Shown in pieces: positions 35,649-44,310 of a stretch of DNA of 64,000 nt. Where the stretch lies: the NCBI RefSeq assembly GCF_900177515.1, contig NZ_FXAK01000005.1:318501-382500 (forward strand), read 5' to 3'. The position numbers were made by a program, and so were the translations under genes. The notes beneath the pieces are model-generated. The model saw only the letters and a list, made by a program, of their open reading frames with translations. It was not told where the DNA came from and did no database searches. Positions within the stretch are counted from its first letter, which is position 1. Each line of letters opens with the position of its first letter. The stretch is from Azospirillum oryzae (lineage in GTDB: Bacteria; Pseudomonadota; Alphaproteobacteria; Azospirillales; Azospirillaceae).

Positions 35649-37007
35649 ATGCGGTTCGCGGCAGCGATCACCGAACCCACCCGCACGCCCGATTTCCAGG
35701 CCAACGCCAAGGGCAAGCTCCCCACCCGCCGGCAGACGATCAAGCGCATGCTGGCCGCGGCGGCCCTGCTGACCACGACCGCGCTGACCGGCATCGGCTT
35801 CGGCGCTGCGCCGGCCCAGGCCGAAGACGAGATCCGCATCGGCGTGATCTATCCGCTGACCGGCGCCGCCGCCTCCACCGGCGTGGAGCTGAAGGCCGCC
35901 GCCGAACTGGCCGCCGCCATCATCAACAAGGAAATCCCCGCCCCGCCGGGGCTGGTCGCCGGCATCGGCCTGCCGCACCTGCACGGCGCGAAGATCAAGC
36001 TGATCTTCGGCGACCACCAGGGCAACCCGCAGGTCGGCGCCACCGAAGCCGAGCGCCTGATCACCAGCGAGAAGGTCGTGGCGCTGACCGGCGCCTATTT
36101 CTCCAACGTCACCGCCACCGCCAGCCAGGTTGCCGAACGCTATGGCGTGCCGTTCCTGAACGGGGAGTCCTCGTCCGCCTCGCTGACCCAGCGCAAGTTC
36201 AAATGGTTCTTCCGCACCACGCCGCATGACGACCTGTTCGTCGGCAACTTCTTCACCTTCCTGCACGACATGGAGAAGAAGACCGGCGACAAGCTGCGCA
36301 CCGTCGCGCTGTTCAACGAGAACACGCTGTGGGGCAATGAGACGACCAAGCTGCAGGTGAAGCTGGCCGAGGAGCAGGGCTTCACCATCTCCGAGAAGAT
36401 CCTCTATCCGGCCAAGACGACGCAGATGACGTCCGAGGTGCAGCGGATCAAGGCCGCCGCGCCGGCGGTCATCATGCAGTCCAGCTATCTCGGCGACGCC
36501 ATCCTGTCGATGAAGACCTACAAGGAGCTGGGCTTCTCGCCGAAGATGCTGCTGGCCAACGATGCCGGCTTCAACGACAGCGAGTTCCTGAAGACCATGG
36601 GCAAGGATGGCGAGTTCGTCATCAGCCGCGAGGTCTGGGCGCTCGATCAGGCGGAGCGCAATCCGTTGATCAAACAGGTCAACGACCTGATGCACCAGCG
36701 CTCCGGCGTGAACTTCAACGGCAACTCCGCCCGCGCCTTCACCGGCATCGCCGTGCTGGCCGATGCGCTGGACCGCGCCGGCTCGACCAAGCCGGACGCG
36801 ATCCGCGAGGCACTTCAGAAGACCGACATCCCGGCCAGCGGTCTGATCATGCCGTGGAAGGGCGTCAAGTTCGACGCCAACGGCCAGAACGAGCTGGGCC
36901 AGGGCATCATCGTCCAGGTGCAGGGCGGCCAGTACGTGACGGTGTGGCCGTTCGACGTGGCGACCAAGCCGGTCGTCTACCCGATGCCGGCCTGGGACGG
37001 ACGCTGA
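35649..37007 (+). CDS. Branched-chain amino acid-type ABC binding protein
   Basis: 452-residue periplasmic binding protein (Peripla_BP_6 type). The leader is unusually long (about 70 residues) with a RRQTIKRMLAAAALL twin-arginine-like n-region and a cleavage near AAPAQA. The mature start EDEIRIGVIYPLTGAAAST is characteristic. Later blocks FLNGESSSASLTQRKFKWFFRT and RTVALFNENTLWGNETTKLQ are typical. ATG 35649 has AGAGGAG 8 bases upstream. First gene of the importer; a 226-base gap with a palindromic element separates it from livH. Confidence 0.88.
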   Translation: MRFAAAITEPTRTPDFQANAKGKLPTRRQTIKRMLAAAALLTTTALTGIGFGAAPAQAEDEIRIGVIYPLTGAAASTGVELKAAAELAAAIINKEIPAPPGLVAGIGLPHLHGAKIKLIFGDHQGNPQVGATEAERLITSEKVVALTGAYFSNVTATASQVAERYGVPFLNGESSSASLTQRKFKWFFRTTPHDDLFVGNFFTFLHDMEKKTGDKLRTVALFNENTLWGNETTKLQVKLAEEQGFTISEKILYPAKTTQMTSEVQRIKAAAPAVIMQSSYLGDAILSMKTYKELGFSPKMLLANDAGFNDSEFLKTMGKDGEFVISREVWALDQAERNPLIKQVNDLMHQRSGVNFNGNSARAFTGIAVLADALDRAGSTKPDAIREALQKTDIPASGLIMPWKGVKFDANGQNELGQGIIVQVQGGQYVTVWPFDVATKPVVYPMPAWDGR

Positions 37008-37037
37008 GCACCGCATCTTTCATCGGGCTGCTGCTTA

Positions 37038-37180
37038 CCCTTTCCCATCCCGGAAAAGGGGGAGCCTGTCGCATCGCGACGGGTAGGGATGTGGATGCGT
37101 TCCGTCGGTCCCGCGCTTCGATCCACGACGCATCCTCAGCCCGGCGCCTCGGGCGCCACCCTTTCCAGGATGGGAAAGGG
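37038..37180. repeat. Intergenic element with 13-bp perfect terminal inverted repeats
   Basis: CCCTTTCCCATCC (37038-37050) and its exact complement GGATGGGAAAGGG (37168-37180) bound a 117-base GC-rich core with local hairpins. It lies between the binding protein and livH. It may lower downstream expression relative to the binding protein. No coding capacity. Confidence 0.65.
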
Positions 37181-37233
37181 GATTTTCCCGCACAGTTCCT
37201 CCGGCCCACCCTGACCGCAAAAGGGGCGCGGCA

Positions 37234-38100
37234 ATGACCGCAGACATTCTCATCCAAGTGCTCGTCTCGGGCCTGCTGATCGGGCTGATCTATGCCCTGG
37301 TTGCGGTGGGCCTGACGCTGATCTTCGGCGTGATGGACATCGTCAATTTCGCCCATGGCGAATTCCTGATGCTCGGCATGTATGCCAGTTTCTGGGCCTT
37401 CGCCCTCTTCGCCATCGACCCCATCGTGGCGCTTCCACTGACCGCCCTGCTGCTGTTCGCGGTTGGCGTCATCGTCTATCAGACGGTGATCCGCCGTATC
37501 CTGAAGGCCCCGATGCTGTCGCAGATCTTCGCGACCTTCGGTCTGATGATCCTGCTGCGCGGTCTGGCGCAGTTCTTCTGGAAGCCGGACCACCGGCTGA
37601 TCCCGCACAGCCTGGTCAGCGGCAACATCGCGCTCGGCCCCGTCCAGTTCGGCCTGCCGCAGTTCGTGGCGGCGCTGGGGGCGGTCGGCGTCACCGGCGC
37701 CCTGTGGATGTTCCTGCACCGCACCCGGCTCGGCACCGCGCTGGAGGCCACCGCCATCGACCGTGAGGCGGCGACCCTGATGGGCATCGACGGGCAGAAG
37801 ATGTTCGCCCTTGCCTGGGGCATCGGCGCCGCCTGCGCCGGTCTGGCCGGCGGCCTGATCGCCACCTTCTTCCCGATCTTTCCGGAGGTGGGATCCAACT
37901 TCATCCTGATCGCCTTCGTGGTGGTCGTGCTGGGGGGCTTCGGCAGCGTCACCGGCGCCTTCCTGGCCGGCATCATCGTCGGACTGATCGAGGTGCTGGG
38001 CGGCTTCCTGATCGGCCCGGAATACAAGACCGCCATCGTGCTGTCGCTGCTGCTGGTCGTGCTGCTGGTGCGTCCGCGCGGCCTGCTGGGGAAAGCCTGA
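37234..38100 (+). CDS. livH: Branched-chain amino acid ABC permease LivH
   Basis: 288-residue inner-membrane permease. The LivH signature (MDIVNFAHGEFLMLGMY) is near residue 40, and about eight hydrophobic helices follow. The cytoplasmic loop containing ATAIDREAATLMGID contacts the ATPase. Its stop overlaps the livM start by a base, so the four transporter genes are co-expressed. Substrate class is inferred from the locus (probably an amino acid or 5-oxoproline). Confidence 0.93.
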   Translation: MTADILIQVLVSGLLIGLIYALVAVGLTLIFGVMDIVNFAHGEFLMLGMYASFWAFALFAIDPIVALPLTALLLFAVGVIVYQTVIRRILKAPMLSQIFATFGLMILLRGLAQFFWKPDHRLIPHSLVSGNIALGPVQFGLPQFVAALGAVGVTGALWMFLHRTRLGTALEATAIDREAATLMGIDGQKMFALAWGIGAACAGLAGGLIATFFPIFPEVGSNFILIAFVVVVLGGFGSVTGAFLAGIIVGLIEVLGGFLIGPEYKTAIVLSLLLVVLLVRPRGLLGKA

Positions 38101-39128
38101 TGACGACCGGAACCAACTTCTCGCGCAAGGCAGCCGGCACCGGCGCCCTGCTGGCCCTTGCCGCCGTGCTGCCGCTGGCGATCACCGAACCGTCGCAGCA
38201 GAATTTCCTGATCCTGATCCTGATGGGTGCCCAGATGGGCGTCGCCTGGAACATCGTCGGCGGCTATGCCGGGCAGGTCTCGCTGGGGCATGCGGTGTTC
38301 TACGGCATCGGCGCCTACACCTCGACCATGCTGCTGACCACGCTTGGACTGACGCCCTGGATCGGTGCCCTGGTCGGCGGGCTGCTGGCCGCACTGTTCG
38401 CGCTCGCCATGGGCTGGCCCTGCTTCCGGCTGAAGGGGCATTATTTCGCCATGGCGACCATCGCGGTGGCGGAGATCATGCAGATCCTGGTCACCAACAG
38501 CGACTTCCTGGAGGGTGCCGTCGGCCTCTACCTGCCGATGGACCGCAGCGGCTGGACCTGGCTGATCTTCCTGTCCAAGCTGCCCTACTATTACGTCATC
38601 CTCGGCCTGCTGGTGCTGACGGTTCTGGTGTCCTGGGCGATCGAGCGCAGCCACATCGGCTATTATTTCCGCGCCATCAAGGACGAGCCGGAAGCCGCCC
38701 GCGCCCTGGGCGTCAGCCTGACCCGTTACAAGCTGATCGCGCTGTCGGTGTCAGCGTTCCTGACCGCGATGGGCGGTAGCTTCTACGCCCAGAAGGAGAT
38801 GTTCATCGATCCGGGTTCGGTCCTGGCCACGACGATCTCCATCAAGATCGCGCTGATCGCCATCCTGGGCGGGGTGGGCCGGCTGATGGGGCCGGTGCTG
38901 GGCGCCGTCATCCTGATCACCATCGAGGAATACAGCCGCACCCTGTTCGGCAGCACCGGCTCCGGCACCGACATGATCATCTACGCCGCCATGATCATCC
39001 TGGTCGCCGTGTTCAGCCCGTCCGGCGTTCTGGGCCTTCTGGGCGATGTGCATCGCCACCTGGGCCGCCACCTGCCGGGCGCGAAGCCCGAGGCCGAAAA
39101 GGCCGAGAAGATGGAGGTCCGCCCGTGA
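38100..39128 (+). CDS. livM: Branched-chain amino acid ABC permease LivM
   Basis: 342-residue second permease subunit. The signature WNIVGGYAGQVSLGHAVFYG is present. Eight to ten hydrophobic segments follow, with a cytoplasmic EAA-like loop IKDEPEAARALGVSLTRYK. The C-terminus is charged ([14 protein letters not shown]). It overlaps livG by 4 bases. Pairs with LivH to form the channel. Confidence 0.93.
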   Translation: MTTGTNFSRKAAGTGALLALAAVLPLAITEPSQQNFLILILMGAQMGVAWNIVGGYAGQVSLGHAVFYGIGAYTSTMLLTTLGLTPWIGALVGGLLAALFALAMGWPCFRLKGHYFAMATIAVAEIMQILVTNSDFLEGAVGLYLPMDRSGWTWLIFLSKLPYYYVILGLLVLTVLVSWAIERSHIGYYFRAIKDEPEAARALGVSLTRYKLIALSVSAFLTAMGGSFYAQKEMFIDPGSVLATTISIKIALIAILGGVGRLMGPVLGAVILITIEEYSRTLFGSTGSGTDMIIYAAMIILVAVFSPSGVLGLLGDVHRHLGRHLPGAKPEAEKAEKMEVRP

Positions 39129-39844
39129 ACACCGCTCCCCTCCTTGCCGTGGACGGCCTGGGCAAGGCCTTCGACGGACTGATCGCCAACCGCGACATCA
39201 GCTTCATCGTTCATCATGGCGAGATCATCGGGCTGATCGGCCCGAACGGCGCCGGCAAGACCACGCTGTTCAACTGCCTCGCCGGCTTCCACACCCCCAC
39301 CACCGGCCGCATCGCCTTCGAAGGGCACGACATCACCGGCTCGACCCCGGAAGCGGCGGCGGCATTGGGCATCGCCCGCACCTTCCAGATCGTCCGTGTC
39401 TTCCAGTCGATGACCGCGCTGGAGAATGTCATGGTCGGCGCCATGCTGCGCAACAAGCGGGTGGGCGAGGCCCGCGACCGGGCGGAGGAGGAGTTGGCCT
39501 TCGTCGGCCTGTCGCACCGGGCCGATACCCCGGCGTCCGACCTGACGGTGTCGGAACAGAAGCGGCTGGAGGTTGCCCGCGCGCTCGCCACCGAACCGAA
39601 GCTGATCCTGCTGGACGAGGTGATGGCCGGCTTGAACCCGACCGAGGTCCGCGAGGCCTCGGCCCTGGTCCACCGTATCCACCAGCGCGGCATCGCCAGC
39701 ATCATCGTCGAACATGTGATGGAGGGCATCATGCCCATCGCCCACCGGATGCTTGTGCTGGATTATGGTGCCAAGATCGCCGACGGCACGCCGGCCGAAA
39801 TCGCCGAGAACCCGGCGGTGATCGCCGCCTATCTGGGGGAGTGA
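39125..39844 (+). CDS. livG: ABC ATP-binding protein LivG
   Basis: 239-residue ATPase. Walker [13 protein letters not shown], Walker [13 protein letters not shown] and the switch HVMEGI are in place. The signature loop reads [15 protein letters not shown] rather than the usual LSxGQ form, a variation also seen in some LivG proteins. It lies 4 bases from livF. Confidence 0.93.
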   Translation: MNTAPLLAVDGLGKAFDGLIANRDISFIVHHGEIIGLIGPNGAGKTTLFNCLAGFHTPTTGRIAFEGHDITGSTPEAAAALGIARTFQIVRVFQSMTALENVMVGAMLRNKRVGEARDRAEEELAFVGLSHRADTPASDLTVSEQKRLEVARALATEPKLILLDEVMAGLNPTEVREASALVHRIHQRGIASIIVEHVMEGIMPIAHRMLVLDYGAKIADGTPAEIAENPAVIAAYLGE

Positions 39845-39848
39845 GACG

Positions 39849-40616
39849 ATGCTCCAACCGACCCTGTCCGAACCCGTCCGCCCGGTGGCCGTCGCACCCG
39901 CCGGCGAGGCGATGCTGCAGGTCCGCAACATCCAGTCCAGCTACCGCCGGGTGCCGGCCATCCGCGACGTCAGCCTGACCCTGAAGCGGGGCGAGATCGT
40001 CGCGCTGGTCGGCGGCAACGGCAACGGCAAGTCCACCACCTTGCGCGCCGTCGCCGGGCTGAACGCCCTGGACGGCGGGTCGGTGATGCTGAAGGGCCAG
40101 GACATCTCATCCGTGCCGGCCCACGAGCGGGTGAAGCGCGGGCTGGTGCTGGTGCCGGAAGGTCGCCGCCTGTTCCCGCGCCTGACGGTGGAACAGAACC
40201 TGATGCTGGGCGGCTTCACCACCAACGATGCGGCGAAACGCGAGGAAACGCTCCAATTCGCCTACGACACCTTCACCGTGCTGGGGGAACGGCGGAAGCA
40301 GCAGGCCGGCACCCTGTCCGGCGGCGAACAGCAGATGCTGGCGATGTGCCGCGGCCTGATGAGCCAGCCGGATCTGCTGATGCTGGACGAGCCGTCCTGG
40401 GGCGTCGCGCCCAAGCTGGTGACCCGCATCTTCGAGACCATCCAGCTGATCCGCCGGCGCGGCATCACCGTGCTGTTGGTCGAGCAGAACGTCCACCGTG
40501 CGCTGGAGATCGCCGACCGCGGCTATGTCATCCAGACCGGCCGCGTCGTGATGGAAGGCAGCGGCCAGGACCTGCTGGGCAACGACGAGGTGCGGCAGGC
40601 GTATCTGGGCATGTGA
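39849..40616 (+). CDS. livF: ABC ATP-binding protein LivF
   Basis: 255-residue second ATPase. Walker A is GGNGNGKSTT, the signature LSGGEQQMLAMCRGL, and Walker B LLMLDEPSWGVAP. About 20 residues precede the conserved start MLQVRNIQSSYRR, so an internal ATG is an alternative. After the stop comes a palindromic gap (40650-40757) before the hydro-lyase gene. Confidence 0.93.
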   Translation: MLQPTLSEPVRPVAVAPAGEAMLQVRNIQSSYRRVPAIRDVSLTLKRGEIVALVGGNGNGKSTTLRAVAGLNALDGGSVMLKGQDISSVPAHERVKRGLVLVPEGRRLFPRLTVEQNLMLGGFTTNDAAKREETLQFAYDTFTVLGERRKQQAGTLSGGEQQMLAMCRGLMSQPDLLMLDEPSWGVAPKLVTRIFETIQLIRRRGITVLLVEQNVHRALEIADRGYVIQTGRVVMEGSGQDLLGNDEVRQAYLGM

Positions 40617-40649
40617 AGGGTGCGTGCCCACCGCTGGACCTCTGCTCCT

Positions 40650-40757
40650 TCTCCCCCCTGGGGAGAAGGTTGGGATGAGGGGGTCGGCGGAGCCGAAGAG
40701 ATCCTCGCGATGCATCCCCCTCACCCTAACCCTCTCCCCGGGGGGGAGAGGGGATGA
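40650..40757. repeat. Intergenic palindromic element
   Basis: Arms containing CTCCCCCTGGGGAG and AAGGTTGGGATGAGGGGG on the left face CCCCCTCACCCTAACCCT and CTCTCCCCGGGGG on the right, giving an imperfect long inverted repeat around a GC-rich core. It fills most of the gap between livF and the hydro-lyase gene. Confidence 0.6.
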
Positions 40758-40787
40758 GCTAAACCACCAACTCCCCGGACCATCCCC

Positions 40788-41576
40788 ATGACCAGACCCT
40801 TCCTCACCGCCGCCGCCGAACGCCTGCGCATCCGCAGCGGCGCCGTCAGCGGCCAGACCGCCGGACTCGCCCCCGGCCATGTCCAGGCCAACCTCGCCAT
40901 CCTGCCGGCGGATTGGGCCGGCGACTTCCTGCGCTTCTGCCAGGCGAACCCGCGGCCCTGCCCGCTGCTGGCGGTGTCGGAGGTCGGCGATCCGCGCCTG
41001 CCGACTCTCGGCCACGACATCGACATCCGCACCGACGTGCCACGCTACCGCGTCTATCGCGACGGCGTGCTGGCGGACGGGCCGACCGACATCACCGAGC
41101 TGTGGCAGGATGATTTCGTCGCCTTCCTGATCGGCTGCTCCTTCTCCTTCGAGGAGGCGTTGCTGGCCGATGGGCTGCCGGTGCGGCACATCGCGATGAA
41201 CCGCAATGTGCCGATGTACGAGACCAACATCGCCTGCACCCCTGCCGGCCGCTTCCGCGGCAACATGGTGGTGTCGATGCGGCCGATGGTGCCGAAGGAC
41301 GCCATCCGTGCCATCCAGATCACCTCGCGCTTTCCGTCGGTGCATGGCGCGCCGGTGCATTTCGGTGATCCGGCCGCCATCGGCATCCGCGACATCGCCG
41401 ATCCCGAACATGGCGAGGCGGTTCCGATCGAACCCGGCGAGGTGCCGGTCTTCTGGGCCTGCGGGGTGACGCCACAGGTCGCGATCCGCAATGCCCGTCC
41501 GCCGATCGCCATCACCCACAGCCCCGGCGCCATGCTGATCACCGACCTGCTGAACACGCACCTGTCGGTGCTCTGA
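40788..41576 (+). CDS. DUF1445 putative hydro-lyase (D-glutamate cyclase family)
   Basis: 262 residues. The family pattern is clear: [37 protein letters not shown] and [13 protein letters not shown], then [10 protein letters not shown] and [10 protein letters not shown] at the end. Family members are annotated hydro-lyase; the eukaryotic relative DGLUCY interconverts D-glutamate and 5-oxo-D-proline. Its position before the pxpBCA genes supports a role in 5-oxoproline or D-glutamate metabolism. Cytoplasmic, no signal peptide. Confidence 0.88.
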   Translation: MTRPFLTAAAERLRIRSGAVSGQTAGLAPGHVQANLAILPADWAGDFLRFCQANPRPCPLLAVSEVGDPRLPTLGHDIDIRTDVPRYRVYRDGVLADGPTDITELWQDDFVAFLIGCSFSFEEALLADGLPVRHIAMNRNVPMYETNIACTPAGRFRGNMVVSMRPMVPKDAIRAIQITSRFPSVHGAPVHFGDPAAIGIRDIADPEHGEAVPIEPGEVPVFWACGVTPQVAIRNARPPIAITHSPGAMLITDLLNTHLSVL

Positions 41577-41673
41577 CCGCCCCTTCTCCGTCTCCCTCTC
41601 CCTTTCAAATCCCAGCAACACCGGCCGCCGCGCGGGCATTCCGCCTTGCGCGGCAACAGTGGAGGCTTGCCCG

Positions 41674-42441
41674 ATGCCGCGTCCGTTCTCCGCCCGCCTG
41701 CTGTCCACGTCCATTCTCGCCGCCGGCCTGCTGGCCGTCGCGGCACCGGCCTCGGCCGATCAGTTGCGCATGGTGGCGCTCAGCTTCCCGCCGCTGATCT
41801 ATGACGACGGCGGCAAGCCGGCCGGTATCGCCTATGACATCGTGACGGAGGCGATGAAGGCTTCCGGACATTCCGTGACGGTGGAGATCATGCCGTGGGC
41901 GCGTGCGCTCGACACGGTGCGGGAGGGCGGGGCGGATGCCATCTTCACCGCCTATAAAACGCCGGAGCGCGAGCAGTTCCTGAACTACTCCACCCAGGTG
42001 CTGGTGCCGCAGGTGGTATCGCTGTTCGTGGCGAAGGACAGCCCGGTCAGCTTCGACGGCGACCTGTCCAAGCTGGCCGACCGCAAGTTCGGCGTGGTCA
42101 ACCAGATCAGCTACGGCTCCATCGTCGACGACGCGATCAAGACCGGCGTGCTGCCGGCGGTGGAGAAGTCCAACGACAGCGACAGCAACGTGAAGAAGCT
42201 GGTCTCCGGCCGCTTCGACGTGATGCCCAGCAACCGCTATGTCGCGCAGTATTTCCTGAAGCAGGCCGGCGCGCTGGACAAGGTGAAGGAACTGAGCCCG
42301 GCGGTGCAGGACATCCCCAGCTACATCGCCTTCACCAAGGCGCGCGACACCACAAAGCTGCGCGACGACTTCGACAAGGGCGTCGCGGCGATGAAGGTCA
42401 GCGGCGCCTATCAGCAGATCCTGGACAAATACGCCCGCTGA
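41674..42441 (+). CDS. Amino-acid-type periplasmic binding protein (family 3)
   Basis: 255-residue binding protein. Signal peptide 1-28 ends in AAPASA. The mature DQLRMVALSFPPLIYDD and GIAYDIVTEAMKASG segments are family 3 solute-binding hallmarks. ATG 41674 has GGAGG 8 bases upstream; a GTG at 41659 is less likely. No matching permease is adjacent, so it may feed the LivHMGF channel, or signal to the chemoreceptor encoded two genes later. Polar amino acids are usual ligands. Confidence 0.82.
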   Translation: MPRPFSARLLSTSILAAGLLAVAAPASADQLRMVALSFPPLIYDDGGKPAGIAYDIVTEAMKASGHSVTVEIMPWARALDTVREGGADAIFTAYKTPEREQFLNYSTQVLVPQVVSLFVAKDSPVSFDGDLSKLADRKFGVVNQISYGSIVDDAIKTGVLPAVEKSNDSDSNVKKLVSGRFDVMPSNRYVAQYFLKQAGALDKVKELSPAVQDIPSYIAFTKARDTTKLRDDFDKGVAAMKVSGAYQQILDKYAR

Positions 42442-42484
42442 CCGCAGGGCGCTTCCCCTTTCGACCAGATTTCGAGAAGCCGCC

Positions 42485-43252
42485 ATGAGCGTGACCACTT
42501 CGTTTCCGGCACCCGTTCTGCGGCCGGCCGGGGACAGCGCCCTGATCGTCGAGTTGGGCGACGGCATCGCCCAGGACCTGAACGCCGCCGTCCACCGGCT
42601 CGACCGCCGCATCGCCGACGCCGGTCTGCCCGGCATCGTGGAAACGGTACCCACATACCGCTCGATCCTGGTGCAGTTCGACCCGGCGGTGACGGCGGCG
42701 GAGCCGCTGGGCCAAGCCCTGCTGGGGTTGGCGGCGGAGCTGACCCACGCGGCGGCGGAACCGCAATTGCGCTGGATCGTGCCGGTCTGCTTCGGCGGCG
42801 CCCACGGCGAGGATCTGGACGACGTGGCGCGCCGGTCGGGACTGAGTGCCGAGGAGGTGGTGCGGCTGCACTGCACCGCCGACTACCGCGTCTATATGCT
42901 GGGCTTCTCCCCCGGCTTCGCCTATCTCGGCGGGCTGCCGGAGGTGCTGCACCAGCCCCGGCGCGAGAACCCGCGCATGGTCACCCCGGCGGGCAGCGTC
43001 ATGCAGGGCGGGGCGCAGGCGGCGATCTCCCCCATCGCCATGCCCAGCGGCTGGCACCTGCTGGGCCGCACCCCGGCGCGGACCTTCGATCTCAGGCGGG
43101 AGCCGCCCTTCCTGCTGGCGCCGGGCGACCGCATCCGCTTCACCGCCATCAGCGCCGCCGAGTTTGACCGGCTGGAGGGATTGAGCGGCTATCTGCCCGA
43201 CTGCGAGACGGTGACCGCACCCGCCGCCCTGCTGCAGGGAGCCGCCGCATGA
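42485..43252 (+). CDS. pxpB: 5-oxoprolinase subunit B
   Basis: 255-residue KipI-type subunit. It shows the conserved LGFSPGFAYLGGLPE block and AGSVMQGGAQAAISP. PxpA, PxpB and PxpC together hydrolyse 5-oxo-L-proline to glutamate with ATP. Overlaps pxpC by ATGA. Part of the operon from 40.8 kb. Confidence 0.93.
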   Translation: MSVTTSFPAPVLRPAGDSALIVELGDGIAQDLNAAVHRLDRRIADAGLPGIVETVPTYRSILVQFDPAVTAAEPLGQALLGLAAELTHAAAEPQLRWIVPVCFGGAHGEDLDDVARRSGLSAEEVVRLHCTADYRVYMLGFSPGFAYLGGLPEVLHQPRRENPRMVTPAGSVMQGGAQAAISPIAMPSGWHLLGRTPARTFDLRREPPFLLAPGDRIRFTAISAAEFDRLEGLSGYLPDCETVTAPAALLQGAAA

Positions 43253-44271
43253 CCAGCCATCTTCGCATCGTGGCCGCCGGTCCCAGTTCCACCATCCAGG
43301 ACCGCGGGCGGGTCGGCTATCAGCGCTATGGCGTTTCTGTCGCCGGGGCGGCCGATCCGTTGCTGCATGCCGTCGCCAATGCCCTGGTCGGCAACCGGCC
43401 GGGGGAGGGGGCGGTTGAATTCACCCTGGCCGGCGACAGTGTGGTGGTGGAGGGCGGGCCGGTGCGCATCGCCGTCGCCGCCGATGCCGAGTTGGCCGTG
43501 GATGGTGAGCCGGTGCCGGCCTGGACCAGCCTGCGCCTGACCGACGGGCAGACCCTGCGCATCGGTGCCTTGCGAAGCGGCATGCGCGGCTATTGGGCGG
43601 TGGAGGGTGGGTTCGCCATTCAGCCGGTGCTGGGCAGTGTCGCCACCCACATACGCAGCCGTATGGGCGGGTTGGACGGCGGCGCGCTGAAGGCGGGCGA
43701 CCGGCTGCCGCTGTCGTTGGATCACGCGGCGGATCGGGGGGAGCGCTGCCTGGATCCCTCTCTGCTGCCGCCGCGCGGCGGGCGGCTGCGCGTCATGCTG
43801 GGGCCGCAGCAGGATTACTTCACTCCGGCCGGGATCGGGGCCTTCCTGGAGGAGGATTACACTGTCAGCCACGAGGCCGACCGCATGGGCTGCCGGCTCG
43901 ACGGCCCGGTGATCGAGCATGCCCGCGGCTTCAACATCACCTCGGATGGCATTCCCTTGGGCGCGGTGCAGGTGCCGGGCACCGGGCGGCCGATCGTGCT
44001 GCTGGCCGACCGGCAGACCACAGGCGGCTATCCCAAGATCGCCTGCGTTGTCGGGCCGGACATTGCGGTGCTGGCGCAGATGCGGCCGGGCGAGCGGCTG
44101 CGCTTCACCGCCGTCGATGCGTTGGAGGCCGGACGCATCCAGGCCCGCCACCGCGAGATGGTGGACGGCCTGCCGGCGCTTCTGCAATCGGCCGGCGGCT
44201 TCGCGCTGTACGACAGCGGCCGGCTTCTCGGCTTCAACCTGATCGGCGGCGCGGTCACCGGCTGGGACTGA
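43249..44271 (+). CDS. pxpC: 5-oxoprolinase subunit C (biotin-dependent carboxyltransferase-like)
   Basis: 340-residue KipA/PxpC subunit. Signature IQDRGRVGYQRYGVSVAGAADPLL is at the N-terminus, followed by NRPGEGAVEFTLAG. No biotin-attachment site is expected or seen. Coupled to pxpB. Unusually, the third gene, pxpA, is not next: a chemoreceptor gene lies between. Confidence 0.93.
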   Translation: MTSHLRIVAAGPSSTIQDRGRVGYQRYGVSVAGAADPLLHAVANALVGNRPGEGAVEFTLAGDSVVVEGGPVRIAVAADAELAVDGEPVPAWTSLRLTDGQTLRIGALRSGMRGYWAVEGGFAIQPVLGSVATHIRSRMGGLDGGALKAGDRLPLSLDHAADRGERCLDPSLLPPRGGRLRVMLGPQQDYFTPAGIGAFLEEDYTVSHEADRMGCRLDGPVIEHARGFNITSDGIPLGAVQVPGTGRPIVLLADRQTTGGYPKIACVVGPDIAVLAQMRPGERLRFTAVDALEAGRIQARHREMVDGLPALLQSAGGFALYDSGRLLGFNLIGGAVTGWD

Positions 44272-44310
44272 CCCCGCCCCCTTTCCATCACCCACAATGG
44301 AGTTCCCCTG

